The notes beneath the pieces were generated by a model. The model did not search any database, was not told where the DNA came from, and saw nothing but the letters and a program-made list of their open reading frames with translations. Shown here one piece after another: positions 26,353 through 37,500 of a stretch of 64,000 bases of DNA. The translations under genes and the position numbers were made by a program. Each line of letters begins with the position of its first letter. Position 1 is the first letter of the stretch. Source of the stretch: Moraxellaceae bacterium (GTDB taxonomy: Bacteria; Pseudomonadota; Gammaproteobacteria; Pseudomonadales; Moraxellaceae); NCBI GenBank assembly GCA_003543245.1, contig DPJB01000007.1, forward strand, positions 4,701 through 68,700. The letters are read 5' to 3'.

Positions 26353-26904
26353 ATGACTTTATTGATGACTTTGTTGAGTGTGTGCTGCCGGAAAATGTCT
26401 TCAGTGTCGGGGCGCGGTGTTGCTGCTGCGTCTGTGTTGCTTCTGTCGATACTTGCGTCGCCGGTGTTTGCGGCGCCGGAAGCGGCGGCCGGCCTGCAGT
26501 TGAAAACCGATGCCTTTCGTGAGGTGGAAGTTGTCGGCAAGGGCGGCAAAAAAGAAAAGCAGTTGCAGGCACTGACGCGTGCACTGCCAGGGCAGGAAGT
26601 GATCTATGTGATCACGTATCGCAATACCGGCACCAAACCTGCTGAAAAGGTAGTGGTGAATAACCCGGTACCGAAAGGGCTGGCTTACCAGTCCGGTTCG
26701 GCGCAGGGCAACGGTGCGCTTGCCGAAGTCTCGGTTGATGGTGGTAAGCAGTACGGCCAGCTGGACGCACTCAGGATTACGGGTGCTGATGGCAAGCCAC
26801 GTGCGGCAAAAGCTGAAGATGTAACGCATGTGCGCTGGACTGTCGCTGCGGCGGTCAAGCCCGGCAGCGAAGGCAAGGTTACCTATCGCGCGCTGCTCAA
26901 GTAA
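26353..26904 (+). CDS. small secreted DUF11-like protein
   Basis: A 183-residue protein 13 bases after the previous gene, with GGGGG before the ATG at 26353. An internal ATG at 26395 would start a neater signal peptide (SVLLLSILASPVFA) and may be the true start. The mature part is a single DUF11-like domain: EVIYVITYRNTGTKPAEKVV, VNNPVPKGLAYQSGSA and VRWTVAAAVKPGSEGKVTYR. This is the repeat type that occurs in the larger neighbours, so the protein may be a one-domain subunit or chaperone-like component. Function unknown. Confidence 0.7.
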   Translation: MTLLMTLLSVCCRKMSSVSGRGVAAASVLLLSILASPVFAAPEAAAGLQLKTDAFREVEVVGKGGKKEKQLQALTRALPGQEVIYVITYRNTGTKPAEKVVVNNPVPKGLAYQSGSAQGNGALAEVSVDGGKQYGQLDALRITGADGKPRAAKAEDVTHVRWTVAAAVKPGSEGKVTYRALLK

Positions 26905-27216
26905 TTCCCCGTCAGCGCTGTTGTGCTGATGGCGCCTGGCGCCTGCCTGTCCTGGCGGGTGCCGGGCGATTGTTCTCGGGAATACCTGTTTTGCCGGATG
27001 CCGGATGCATCCGTTCAATCGCCTGATGGTCTGGGCACATCGATCAAAAATGGATTTTGACGCTTGCGTGGTGGCAATCGCCGCCGCGTTGCGTTGCCGG
27101 TTGAGTCCGGAAGCAGGAGGAGTGCGGTCCGGACTCCTCCTGCTTCTGGTGTTGTATGCAGTGTGGTTTCGGGCCGTATCCAGTTCCTTGAACATAACGT
27201 GTGGAGTGTATCCATC
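26905..27216 (+). other. gap within the surface-protein locus
   Basis: A 312-base interval without a gene. An imperfect 8-bp stem follows the preceding stop (26909-26932) and a 17-bp stem lies at 27107-27149. No open frame with a plausible start was seen. Confidence 0.5.
27107..27149. promoter_or_regulatory. 17-bp hairpin in the leader of the third surface gene
   Basis: CCGGAAGCAGGAGGAGT at 27107-27123 pairs with 27133-27149 (one G-T pair) around the nine-base loop GCGGTCCGG. It lies 67 bases before the ATG at 27217. No T tract follows. Confidence 0.6.
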
Positions 27217-28359
27217 ATGAAAATCAGAAAAAACGGAGTCAGGTTTGCGCTTGCAGCAAGTCTGACACTGTGCGCTCTGCCGGAGGCCTTTGCGGCCGGT
27301 ACGGCGGCGGGCACAGACATCAACAACACCGCTTCGGTGGATTACGAGGTGGGTGGCATCAACCAGCCTGATGTGTCCAGTAATACGCTGACCTTCAAGG
27401 TCGATCGCAAGATCAATCTGACAGTGGCTGAAGTGGGTGGTGCCTCAACTGAGGTTGTGCCGGGCTCATCGGCCCGGGTGCTGACATTCACGGTAACCAA
27501 CAACTCGAATGCCCCGATGGACTTCCGTCTGGTTGCAACGCAGGACGCCATCAGTGCCACGACGGCGTTCGGGGATACCGACAGTTTTGATGTGACTGCG
27601 CCGTTGGTGTTTGTCGACGTCAACAATAACGGTGTTTATGACTCCCTTGTTGATACCGCCACATTCATTGATGAACTGCCGGCGGACATGCCGAAGACGG
27701 TCTTTATTGTCTCCACAATACCGGCTGGACAGATCAATGGCGATACAGCGGGTCTGACACTGACGGCAGTGGCTGCGCAGAGCACTGACGGCACTGGCGC
27801 CTATGTTGCTACAGCCACCACCCTCGCGGCTGATGCTGTAGAAACCAACACTACCAGCACGGATAACGCTGCGTTCGTCGATACCGTGTTTGGTGATGTG
27901 GCCGGTGATACCGATGGCGCAGGCGATGGTCGTCACAGTGACAACGACGAGTATGACGTTGTCACTGCTGCGATTGTTGTGGTGAAAAGCTCCACCGTGG
28001 TCAGTGACCCCTTCAATGGCACCAGCTTCCCCAAGGCCATTCCGGGCGCCGTTATCGAGTACTGCCTTGATGTGCTGAACAGCGGTACTGCTGCTGCTGG
28101 CTCCATCGTGCTGAGCGATGCCATTCCTGCCAATACCACGTATGTGGCTGGCAGCATCAAGTCGGCACCGACGGGTACGGGTTCGACATGCGATGTCGGA
28201 ACCGGTCTTGCCGAGGATGACGACAACGCAGACGGTGCTGAAGTGGACGGTGCTACTGGCGACTTTGGTGCAACGGCGGCCGGTACGGTCACTGTACGCG
28301 CCGATAGCATCGGTGCCAGTTCGCGTTTCAAGACGACATTCCGCGTGACAGTGGACTAG
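27217..28359 (+). CDS. secreted DUF11-like surface protein, third of locus
   Basis: A 380-residue exported protein with a signal peptide (MKIRKNGVRFALAASLTLCA, cleaved after FAA or nearby). Its mature start AGTAAGTDINNTASVDYEVGG parallels the protein encoded at 25344. Acidic loops (VDVNNNGVYDS and DTDGAGDGRHSDNDEYD) look like calcium sites. The C-terminal module reads VVSDPFNGTSFPKAIPGAVI, then IVLSDAIPANTTYVAGS, a DUF11-type domain with two cysteines. TGGAG lies about ten bases before the ATG. It is preceded and followed by strong hairpins. It is likely to be a surface component assembled with its neighbours; the specific role is unknown. Confidence 0.72.
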   Translation: MKIRKNGVRFALAASLTLCALPEAFAAGTAAGTDINNTASVDYEVGGINQPDVSSNTLTFKVDRKINLTVAEVGGASTEVVPGSSARVLTFTVTNNSNAPMDFRLVATQDAISATTAFGDTDSFDVTAPLVFVDVNNNGVYDSLVDTATFIDELPADMPKTVFIVSTIPAGQINGDTAGLTLTAVAAQSTDGTGAYVATATTLAADAVETNTTSTDNAAFVDTVFGDVAGDTDGAGDGRHSDNDEYDVVTAAIVVVKSSTVVSDPFNGTSFPKAIPGAVIEYCLDVLNSGTAAAGSIVLSDAIPANTTYVAGSIKSAPTGTGSTCDVGTGLAEDDDNADGAEVDGATGDFGATAAGTVTVRADSIGASSRFKTTFRVTVD

Positions 28360-28387
28360 TCGTCCTGATTCGCTCAGGGAACTGGAT

Positions 28388-28422
28388 GAGCTGTCCGGCC
28401 AAATGTTCAGGCCGGACAGCTC
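28388..28422. terminator. 13-bp hairpin after the third surface gene
   Basis: GAGCTGTCCGGCC at 28388-28400 pairs perfectly with GGCCGGACAGCTC at 28410-28422 around a nine-base loop. There is no T tract, so it may be a partial terminator or an mRNA-stabilising end inside the locus. Confidence 0.55.
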
Positions 28423-28464
28423 CCTTCAGACACGGTACGTTTTATCACTGATGCAAGTGAGTAC

Positions 28465-31400
28465 ATGACCAGATTTGTCAGGACATTATTGCGTTCGGCC
28501 TGCTTGCCAGAACTGCTGCGCCTTGTGTGCGCGGCAGTTCTGGCAAGCGGGCTGCTGCCGTTTGTGGCGGGCGCAGCAGAAGTCCTGAATACGGCAACCG
28601 CATCGTTCACGAATGCCGGGGGGCTTCCCGTTACCCTGACATCCAACACGACGACGTTGCTGACCGTTCCACCACCATCACCATCCACGGTGACTTTTTA
28701 TCAATATGCTCCCGGCGTGACGGGGAGTGTGGCGATCCCGTTTGATGGGGGCGAGTTTGACGACACCGGCAGTGGTGGGTTTCAGCCGCTGCCCGCTCCT
28801 GTTGATCTGAGTGGCAATGTCATCAGTCTTGCTGCTCCCGTTGATGTCCGGCAGACCACGGTTTTTCATGCGGATGAGCCGGTTTTCATTACGCTGACGG
28901 ATGCCAATCGCAATACCGATCCCGTTATTCGCGAAATCATTGAGGTTCGCCTGACCAGCAGCACGGGTGATAGCGAAATTCTGCGCTTGCAGGAAACCGG
29001 GCCGAATACAGGCGTGTTTGCGGCCGTCATACAGACGGTGTCGCCTGCACAGCCGGTGACTTCGATGGATGGTCGCCTGTCTGTTGCCATCAACAGTACG
29101 CTGACGGTTGATTATCAGGATATTTTCTACCCGCCAGACACATCCCTCACCGATGCCCTGGTGGACCCGTTCGGTATCGTCTTTGATTCCGTCACCGGCC
29201 TGCCGGTTGATGGTGCCTCGGTCACCATCATCAATACCGTCACCGGCCTGCCTGCCCAGGTGTTTGGTGATGACGGCGTCAGTACATACCCTGCCACGGT
29301 GGTGACGGGCGGAACCGTCACGGACAGCAGTGGCTTTGTTTACAATCTGCCAACAGGCGGTTTCCGCTTTCCGTTTGTGCGCCCGGGCAGTTACCGTTTT
29401 GTGGTGACGCCGCCGGGCGGCTACGTTGCCCCCTCTACGGTTGCGCCAGGCAGTTTGCCGGACGGGCCGTCAGGTCCTTACGCCATTGCAGCCGGCTCAT
29501 ACAGCGATGTGTTTGTTGTGGTGCCTGGGCCTGCCCTGAATATTGATATTCCGATTGATCCCATGGCGCCAGGTCTGGTCATGCAGAAGTCGGTGTCGAA
29601 AACCGAAGCGTCGGCAGGTGACTTCCTGCAGTACCGCCTGAGCGTGCAGAACACGGATGCCGCCCTGACGGCCACAGCAGTGACCGTGACGGACCGCTTG
29701 CCTTTCGGCATGAAGTACCAGTCCGGCTCACTCATCATCAATGGCGTAAAGCAGCCTGATCCGGTGGTTGCAGCCGACAGCCGTACACTCAGCATTGCAC
29801 TGGGAAATCAGGCGCCATCAAGTACGACGCAGATCAGTTATGTCGTCATGCTGGGTGCCGGTATCGCCATCGGTGATGCAGTTAATTCTGCGCAGGCGTC
29901 CGGCAATGCAGGCGGCATGGTCTCGAACGTGGCGCGGGTGGCGGTGCGTATCAAGGCCCCGCTGTTCAGTGGTGACTTCACAATTATCGGCCGTGTGTAC
30001 GACGGCGACTGCACCACGCCCTGGGACCAGTTGCGTGGTGTGGCCAATGCCCGTGTCATGCTGGAAGATGGCACGTATGTAGTGACGGACGCCGATGGCC
30101 AGTACCACTTTGAAGGTGTACGCCCCGGTACCCATGTGGTGCAGCTGGATGCGGAAACCTTGCCGGGTGGTCTGGAGCCGGTTTCCTGCATCGACAATAC
30201 CCGTTTTGCCGGTCGGAACTTCTCGCAGTTTGTTGATGTCAACGGCGGTGGTTTGTGGCGTGCAGATTTCCATACGCGTGTGCGCACAGCTGATGTAGGC
30301 ATTCGCATGCAAAGCCGTCTGGATGTCGTGCCTGCAGGCTCATCGCAGACGGGCGCGGTGGTGCAGGGGCTGACGCATCGCATTGATGTGATTGGTGCAC
30401 TGGCAGTCGATAATCTGAGCGTCATGGCGATGCTGGCGCAGGGTACCGTGTATGTGCCCGGCTCCGCACGACTGGATGGCAAGCCGCTGGCTGATCCGGT
30501 TTTGTCAGGGGATGTGGCCAGCTTCACGCTGGGCAAGGCTGATCAGGGCAACTGGGCACATGTGATCGAGTTTTCCTCACGGCCCGTGGTGAAGTATCAG
30601 GACCCCGTCTTCAACAGATACACACTGCATGCAGAGTTTGACAGTTGTAGTGCCGAGTTATCACCTGCTGTGCAGGCTGAACTGAAACGGTTGGTGACAA
30701 AGCTGCAGGATCAGGACATTGATGCCATTGCCCTGACAGGTCATACCGATAACCGTGCCTTGACGGCTCGCTGCAAGAGGACGTTTGCGGACAATTACGA
30801 GTTGTCTCGTGCCCGCTCCGGTGCAGTGGCGATTGTGCTAGCCAGAGAGCTGGGGCTGAAGCCCTCGCAGGTGGCGGTAACAGGGCGCGGGGCGGATGCA
30901 CCCTTAACAGGTAACGACACGGCCAAGGGCATGGCCCGGAATCGCCGGACGGACGTTATCGTGGGACATCGCCAGCGCAATCAGGCACCGGTGGTATTAC
31001 CGACACAGTGCGAGTCACCTTATCTCGCCAAGGCAGTAGCACGATTTGAAGCGATACCCGGAAAGTCGGCCCAGACGCCTGCGGCCGAAATTCGTCTGAG
31101 CTGTCCGATGATGGCGGCACCTGTTGCGCCTGCTGCAGCGCAGTCAGAAGTGCCTGCTAGTGCTCCTGCTGTAACCACTGTGGTCAGCACCACGGCAGAA
31201 AGCGGGTATGCCAAGGTGGCCGTCAATGGGGCTGCCCGGCCGACGTTGCCGGCGGATATGCAGGCTCGTCAGAAAGAGCGTCTTGCTACTCTGGATGACG
31301 TATCTGCCAGTGGTGCCAGCAATGACTGGTTCAGCGTCAAGGCATCGGGGCCGGTGTGGCTGTTCCCGGCCGAAGATCACAACCCCCGTTCTCCGGCAGT

Positions 31401-34400
31401 GCGTATTGCCATCCGGCATGCCCCGGGCGAGTCCGTGATTCTCCGGGGGCCGGATGGTCTGGTGGTCAGTGCGCTGAATTTTGATGGCGTCCAGAACAGC
31501 CCTGATCGCAAGTCGGCTGTCAGTGTCTGGCGTGGTGTGCCTCTGAAGGAGGGTGCCAATCGTTTCACGGCAGAGATTCTGGCGGCAGATGGAAGTATGG
31601 TAACAAGCCTTGAGCGCGTCATTCATTATGCCAATGCGCCGGTGCGTGCCGAGCTGGTGCCCGAGCAGTCCATCCTGATGGCAGATGGTATTAACCGTCC
31701 GGTACTGGCCATCCGTTTGCTGGATCGTGATGGCAAGCCGGTGCGTGCCGGGGTCACCGGTCCGCTGGACATCAGTGCTCCCTATGTTTCATGGGAGCAG
31801 GTACAGCGTGAGCAGGAACGTCAGCTCGCAGGCATGGAGAGGTTCCAGCCGCATTACCAGATCGAGGGCGACAACGGTATTGCGTATGTCGAACTTGCCC
31901 CAACGACAGAGTCAGGTGCGGCGGTAATTTCCCTCACCTTCCAGACCGGACCGGACACCTCCCGTCGCCAGGAAGTGCGCGTCTGGCTGGAGCCGCGTGC
32001 GCGCGACTGGGTTGTGGTGGGTTTTGCCGAGGGCACGGTCGGTTACAACACGCTCAAGGACAATGTGCAGCCGCTGCTGAACGAGGGTGTGGAAGAAGGT
32101 GCATGGAGCGACAGCCAGGTCAGCCTGTATGCCAAGGGCCGCGTGCTGGGCAAATGGTTGTTGACCATGGCGTTTGACAGCGACAAGAAGCGCGACAATG
32201 AGGGCCTGCTGTCCACGATCGATCCGAACGAGTACTACACGCTGTACGGTGATGGTGCCGAGCAGCGCTATGACGCGGCCAGTCAGGAAAAGCTGTACCT
32301 GAAGATGGAGCGTGGCCAGTTCTATGCACTGTTTGGTGATTTTGAAACCGGGCTTAGCCAGACCCAGTTGTCGCGTTACAGCCGTACCCTGAATGGTATC
32401 AAGGCAGAAAACGCCAGTGGTCCTGTGAACTTCATCGTGTTCGCTGCCGAAACGCCACAGAATTTTGCCCGTGATGAAATCCAGGGCGATGGCACCTCCG
32501 GACTGTATCGCCTGTCCAATCGTGGCATTGTCCTGAACGGCGAACAGATCCGCATTGAGACGCGCGATCGCCTGCATAGCCAGAACATCCTGCAAAGCCG
32601 CACGCTGATGCGTCATATTGATTACGACATTGATTACAGTGCCGGTACCCTGTTTTTCCGTCAGCCGGTCAACAGTCGTGACACCAACTTCAATCCTGTG
32701 TTCATCGTGGCCGAATACGAAACGTTCGGTGTGGCGGACGAGTACCTGAATGCCGGTGGCCGTGTGGCAATGAATCTCAACGGCGACAAGGTGACGGTGG
32801 GGGTTTCTGCCCTGCGCGATGAAAACAGTCTGGGTGCCACAGACCTTAATGGCGCCGACCTGAAAGTGAAGCTGGCAGCAGATTCCGAATTGCGGGTTGA
32901 AGCGGCGTTCAGTGAGGGTCAGCAGGGGCAGTTGTCGCCGGATGGTCAGGCCTGGCTGGCCGAGCTGGAACATCACACCGGCAAGATTGATGCGCTGCTG
33001 TATGCGCGTCGTCAGGATAGCGGCTTTGGCGTCAGCCAGCAGAATGCGGCGGAAAGTGGCCAGCAAAAAATCGGTGCGGATGGCCAGGTGCGTCTGGGTG
33101 GCAACTGGTCGGTGCTGGGCCAGGTCTACAATCAGGAAAACCTGAACACGTCGGATACCCGGGATGCCGTACTGGGTAAATTGCAGTACCAGACGGATCG
33201 CGGTGCTGTGGGTGTGGGCGCGCAGGTCGTCAATGATGCTGCTGGCAGTGGCACACTGGCAGGACAGGACTTCCGCTCCGAGCAGGCCACCGTCTCTGCC
33301 AATCGTTTCTTCATGAACCGCAAGCTGGAGCTGAGCGCTCAGGCCGATACAGCGTTGGGCGGTACCAGTGACAGCGTCGACTTCCCCAATCGTTATGTGT
33401 TTGGTGCGGGGTATGCGCTGACGGATAATGCCCGCCTGCTGATCGGCCAGGAGTTTACGGACGGGGGCTCGTTTGATACCAGTACCACGCGCGCCGGTAT
33501 TCAGGTGATGCCGTGGAAGGGCGCCCGTCTGAACAGTACCCTGAACCAGAGCCAGATGAGTGAAAACGGCCCGCGGACATTCGGCCAGTTTGGCCTGACC
33601 CAGGCCGTTTTGCTGACGGACAAGTGGGGGCTGGATTTCAGTGCCGACAGCAGCCATACCTTCAATGATTCCGGCAAGCCGGTACTCGTCATTAATCCGG
33701 CGCATCCGGTGACGCCAGGTGGCACCCTTAACTCCTCCGTGGGGCTTACCGAGGACTTCAATGCTTTCAGTGCCGGAGCCACGTATCGTGAAGCGATCTG
33801 GAGCTGGAATGGTCGTGCAGAAACACGGAACGGCGAAACCACAGACCGTTACGGGCTGGTGACCAACTTCCTGCGCCAGGCGATGTCTGGCGTGGCCTTT
33901 GCATCGACGGCTGAAATGTTCCGTACCGAAGAAAACTCCGGTGCAGACGGTTTGCTGGCCAGTCTGGACCTGTCATGGGCATGGCGCCCGCTTGGTGTGC
34001 AGTGGTCCATTCTGGATCGGCTGGAGTTCCGCTACGAAGACATCGAGAGCGGTAGCGGCGTGGCAGGAAGTGGACTGTTCGGTAACAACAGCCTGATTGC
34101 CAATAATGCCAGCACCCGTCGCATCATCAATAATCTGGCGCTTAACCGTGTCTCGCGTGAATGGACGGACAAGGATCGCCAGGGCAACCTGTTCCGCCGT
34201 TACGAGCGCAACCAGTGGTCGCTCTATTATGGCGCCAAGTATGCGATGGATACATTTGATGGCGAGGAGTATTCCGGCTACACCGATTTGCTCGGTGTGG
34301 AGGTGCGGCACGATATCAGGAACTGGCTGGATGTCGGCGTGCAGGCCAGCTCGCTCAATGCGTGGAGCGCCGGTAACCATGCCTACTCCGTCGGGCCCAT

Positions 34401-34593
34401 GGTAGGCGTGTCGCCGGTGACCAACGGCTGGATCACGCTGGGTTATAACTTCCGCGGCTTTACCGACCGTGATTTTGATGCAGCGCGCTACACAGCAGCG
34501 GGCCCGTACCTGCAACTGCGCTTCAAGTTTGACCAGAACAGCTTCAGCCGACGTGACCAGGACTCGGTTGCGACGGACAAGGTGGCACCATGA
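28465..34593 (+). CDS. 2042-residue OmpA-domain/beta-barrel outer-membrane protein
   Basis: A very large exported protein. Visible regions in order are as follows. The signal peptide is cleaved near GAA. A beta-rich N-terminus begins NTATASFTNAGGLPV. A DUF11 domain lies at about residues 370-490. A carboxypeptidase/SdrB-like domain (IIGRVYDGDC, TDADGQYHFEGVRPG) lies at about 505-580. An OmpA-like peptidoglycan-binding domain (GHTDN, NYELSRARSGAV) lies at about 718-840. A Pro/Ala linker and an invasin-like Ig domain (MADGINRPVLAIRLLDRDG) follow at about 1058-1160. The last 860 residues have amphipathic strands typical of an outer-membrane barrel. The stop overlaps the next start. It may anchor or export the neighbouring DUF11 proteins; that is inference. 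Confidence 0.75.
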   Translation: MTRFVRTLLRSACLPELLRLVCAAVLASGLLPFVAGAAEVLNTATASFTNAGGLPVTLTSNTTTLLTVPPPSPSTVTFYQYAPGVTGSVAIPFDGGEFDDTGSGGFQPLPAPVDLSGNVISLAAPVDVRQTTVFHADEPVFITLTDANRNTDPVIREIIEVRLTSSTGDSEILRLQETGPNTGVFAAVIQTVSPAQPVTSMDGRLSVAINSTLTVDYQDIFYPPDTSLTDALVDPFGIVFDSVTGLPVDGASVTIINTVTGLPAQVFGDDGVSTYPATVVTGGTVTDSSGFVYNLPTGGFRFPFVRPGSYRFVVTPPGGYVAPSTVAPGSLPDGPSGPYAIAAGSYSDVFVVVPGPALNIDIPIDPMAPGLVMQKSVSKTEASAGDFLQYRLSVQNTDAALTATAVTVTDRLPFGMKYQSGSLIINGVKQPDPVVAADSRTLSIALGNQAPSSTTQISYVVMLGAGIAIGDAVNSAQASGNAGGMVSNVARVAVRIKAPLFSGDFTIIGRVYDGDCTTPWDQLRGVANARVMLEDGTYVVTDADGQYHFEGVRPGTHVVQLDAETLPGGLEPVSCIDNTRFAGRNFSQFVDVNGGGLWRADFHTRVRTADVGIRMQSRLDVVPAGSSQTGAVVQGLTHRIDVIGALAVDNLSVMAMLAQGTVYVPGSARLDGKPLADPVLSGDVASFTLGKADQGNWAHVIEFSSRPVVKYQDPVFNRYTLHAEFDSCSAELSPAVQAELKRLVTKLQDQDIDAIALTGHTDNRALTARCKRTFADNYELSRARSGAVAIVLARELGLKPSQVAVTGRGADAPLTGNDTAKGMARNRRTDVIVGHRQRNQAPVVLPTQCESPYLAKAVARFEAIPGKSAQTPAAEIRLSCPMMAAPVAPAAAQSEVPASAPAVTTVVSTTAESGYAKVAVNGAARPTLPADMQARQKERLATLDDVSASGASNDWFSVKASGPVWLFPAEDHNPRSPAVRIAIRHAPGESVILRGPDGLVVSALNFDGVQNSPDRKSAVSVWRGVPLKEGANRFTAEILAADGSMVTSLERVIHYANAPVRAELVPEQSILMADGINRPVLAIRLLDRDGKPVRAGVTGPLDISAPYVSWEQVQREQERQLAGMERFQPHYQIEGDNGIAYVELAPTTESGAAVISLTFQTGPDTSRRQEVRVWLEPRARDWVVVGFAEGTVGYNTLKDNVQPLLNEGVEEGAWSDSQVSLYAKGRVLGKWLLTMAFDSDKKRDNEGLLSTIDPNEYYTLYGDGAEQRYDAASQEKLYLKMERGQFYALFGDFETGLSQTQLSRYSRTLNGIKAENASGPVNFIVFAAETPQNFARDEIQGDGTSGLYRLSNRGIVLNGEQIRIETRDRLHSQNILQSRTLMRHIDYDIDYSAGTLFFRQPVNSRDTNFNPVFIVAEYETFGVADEYLNAGGRVAMNLNGDKVTVGVSALRDENSLGATDLNGADLKVKLAADSELRVEAAFSEGQQGQLSPDGQAWLAELEHHTGKIDALLYARRQDSGFGVSQQNAAESGQQKIGADGQVRLGGNWSVLGQVYNQENLNTSDTRDAVLGKLQYQTDRGAVGVGAQVVNDAAGSGTLAGQDFRSEQATVSANRFFMNRKLELSAQADTALGGTSDSVDFPNRYVFGAGYALTDNARLLIGQEFTDGGSFDTSTTRAGIQVMPWKGARLNSTLNQSQMSENGPRTFGQFGLTQAVLLTDKWGLDFSADSSHTFNDSGKPVLVINPAHPVTPGGTLNSSVGLTEDFNAFSAGATYREAIWSWNGRAETRNGETTDRYGLVTNFLRQAMSGVAFASTAEMFRTEENSGADGLLASLDLSWAWRPLGVQWSILDRLEFRYEDIESGSGVAGSGLFGNNSLIANNASTRRIINNLALNRVSREWTDKDRQGNLFRRYERNQWSLYYGAKYAMDTFDGEEYSGYTDLLGVEVRHDIRNWLDVGVQASSLNAWSAGNHAYSVGPMVGVSPVTNGWITLGYNFRGFTDRDFDAARYTAAGPYLQLRFKFDQNSFSRRDQDSVATDKVAP
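28503..28547. repeat. 14-bp inverted repeat in signal-peptide codons
   Basis: CTTGCCAGAACTGC at 28503-28516 pairs perfectly with GCAGTTCTGGCAAG at 28534-28547. It lies within codons 13-28 of the giant barrel gene, where an mRNA hairpin could slow translation of the signal sequence. Confidence 0.65.
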
Positions 34594-37500
34594 AATGTGA
34601 TCACACAATGAACAAGTCATTTGCAGCCAGAGTCATGCCGGGCCTTCTGGTTTGGCTGTGTTCACTGCTGTTTCTGCTGGCGACACCTGCCTGGGCCGCG
34701 TTCAGCATTACCAAGACATCATCGCCGGTTTTCTATACGGACTCTGCCAAGAATCTTTACTGCAATTACGAGTCCTTCAGGGTCACTAGTACGACCGCAG
34801 TGACCGATGCCTGGACCCGCATCGACACCTTTTCATCGTCTTTGGGGAGTGGCAGTTATGAGGATGGAAAATTTCATTTTGGTTCTTTCTATGCAGGAGA
34901 GAGCAAGGCTGCGTTCTTCTATGTGTGCTCTTCCTTTTCGGGCAGTACGCTGGCGGGACAGGGCTATAGTGTCCGCATCTACGACCGCGATCCTGCGCTG
35001 ATCGGTGCCAGCCAGCTGGCATCGCAGTCATTCTCGGTCTCGATTGACAATACGGTGATCCAGGCCAACCCGAATACGGTGAGTGTGATTTTTTCCGGCC
35101 CCAATCCCGGGGTGCTGGGCGGCATCATTACCATGGTGGTGGAGGGTGATACCGGTACCATCGGGTGTGTGAACCCCCCGTCCACTTGCGCTGGCGCGCA
35201 GGCAGGCCCCTTGGCATTCACGGCGGCATCACTGCAGGACTGGCGTGCCGATGCCTATGAAATGATTGGTTCGAATATCGCGCTGACGGGCGGCAATTCC
35301 GGTTCCTACGATAACCAGCTCTACATTCCGGTACTGTCTGCCTCCAGCACTACCAGCTACAAGGCGACCTATTATTTCCGTGCAGCCAGTACCACGTCGG
35401 TCACGACAACGCTGTCACCCATCGGCTATATCGCCAGCGGTACCCAGATCAAACACACCAGTACCACCAACGGCGCCTATTCTGGTGCAGGTTTGTTGCC
35501 GATTGAACCGGCGATCAACACGCTCACGGTTTCTGACAAGCTGGTCAGTGATGCTACCCTGCCGGCGCAGGGCGGACGTGTCACCTACACAATCCGTGTG
35601 CACAACAGTGGCTCTGATCCGGCCAATCTCGACAGCATCTATGACACGCTGCCTGCGGGTGTCAGCTATGTCGCAGGATCGTCGTCATTCAGCGGTGTTG
35701 CCCTGCCTGATCCGGTGGTCTCCGGGTCTGACCGGATATGGTCATCGTCCTTCAGTATCCCGGCCAACGGTACGCGTGATCTTGTCTTCCAGGCGGATAT
35801 CGCTGCCGCGCCGGGCACCTACGTCAATCAGGCTTCGGCCCGTCTGGGCAGTACCATCATCGATACCACACTCAGTACCGGCGATTATGTGCCGGCGCTG
35901 GCCTCCACCGTGGTCCTGAGTGCGCCAGTCATTGCCAAGTCATTTACGCCAACGGCACGCGCCGTGAATGGCAGCAGCCAGATGGTGATCACACTGACCA
36001 ACAACAATGCGGCACATGCATTGAGCAGTGTGTCGTTCACCGATACCTATCCTGCCGGACTGATCAACATCAATCCGGCCGGTGTAGTGACGAGCTGTGC
36101 TGCGGGTACGCTGACCGTTAGCGCCAGCAGCATTGTACTGACAGGTGCATTCTTGCCTGCAGGCAGCAGTTGTACGGTCACGGCAGACACCACTTCCGCA
36201 AGCCCTGCGATCTACACCAATACCACGGGCACGGTGACGTCGAGTAATGGTGGTACGGGCAACAGTGCGGCTGCCGGCGTCACGTTCACAACACTGCCCA
36301 CCATCAGCAAATCATTTGCTGCGGCCACGATTCCCGTGGGCGGCGTGACCACACTGAATTTCGTGATTACCAATAATGGTTCTGTCGGCATTACGTCGCT
36401 GGCATTCACGGACCTGTTCCCGTCGGGGCTGGTACTGGCATCGCCAACTGCGCTGACGCCTGTGGCGGCGTGTGGCGGTACAGTTGAGTCATGGGATGGT
36501 ACGACGACATCAGCGCTGGCAGCCGGGGCCCCCGGTTTGCGCCTGACCGGTGGTGTGCTGGCAACGGCAGGGGGCAGCTGCACTTTCAGTGTCAATGTCA
36601 CGGCAGCCGCAGCGGCAAATTATGACAACACGACCAGTGGCGTGAGCTCATCCCTGGGCACCACCGGACCGGTTAGCAACACCGCCAGCCTGCGCGTACT
36701 GGCACCACTGGTGCCAGCCAAGTCTTTCAGTCCTTCCACCATTGGAAGGGGACAGAGCTCGCGGTTGATCGTTACGTTGACCAATCCCAACCCTGTGGCC
36801 ATCACGGGAGCGGCTTTCACCGATACCTATCCTGCAAACCTGTTGAATGCTGCAACACCGAGCCCCGGTGGCTCTTGCGGAGGGATTGTTACTGCAGTGG
36901 CTGGTGGCGGTTCACTGGCGTTGTCTGGCGGCACAATTCCTGCCAGCGGCAGTTGTACTGTCGAGACAAATGTCACGTCGGATGTCGTGAATGTCAGCGG
37001 CTACGTCAACACCATTGCCGCAGGTGCAGTGAGCTCCGCTGATGCAGGTAGCAGCACGGTGCCCGCGTCGGCAACCCTCATTGTCAATGCGACACCAACT
37101 CTTACCAAGAGCTTCAGCTTTGATGTCGCAGCGGCTACTACCACCATGACGCTGACGATTACCAATAATCACACAGCAGGAATCAGTGGCCTGTCCTTCA
37201 CGGATGTTTTCCCGTCCGGCATGCTGGTCGACAGTCCGCTGACAGGCACAACCAGTTGTGGTGGAACACTTGAGGGCTGGAATGGCAGCACTGCATCGGC
37301 GCTGGCCGCGAATGCGCAAGGGATACGTCTGACCGGAGGAGCCATTGCGGGAGCCTATCCGGCCAGCTGCAGTATCACCTTGCGTATTCGTGTCACCAGC
37401 GGTGGGGTTTACCTGAACCAGACCAGCGGTGTCGCCATGACGGCGCCGTTCTCGGGAACCGGATCGGTCAGCAATATCGCAACCTTGATTGCACCCATCG

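Noticed and set aside
31912..33705. 597-codon open frame opposite the giant barrel gene
   Set aside because: The plus-strand product has a signal peptide, domains and continuity over 2042 codons; the minus frame has no start context and shadow-like composition.
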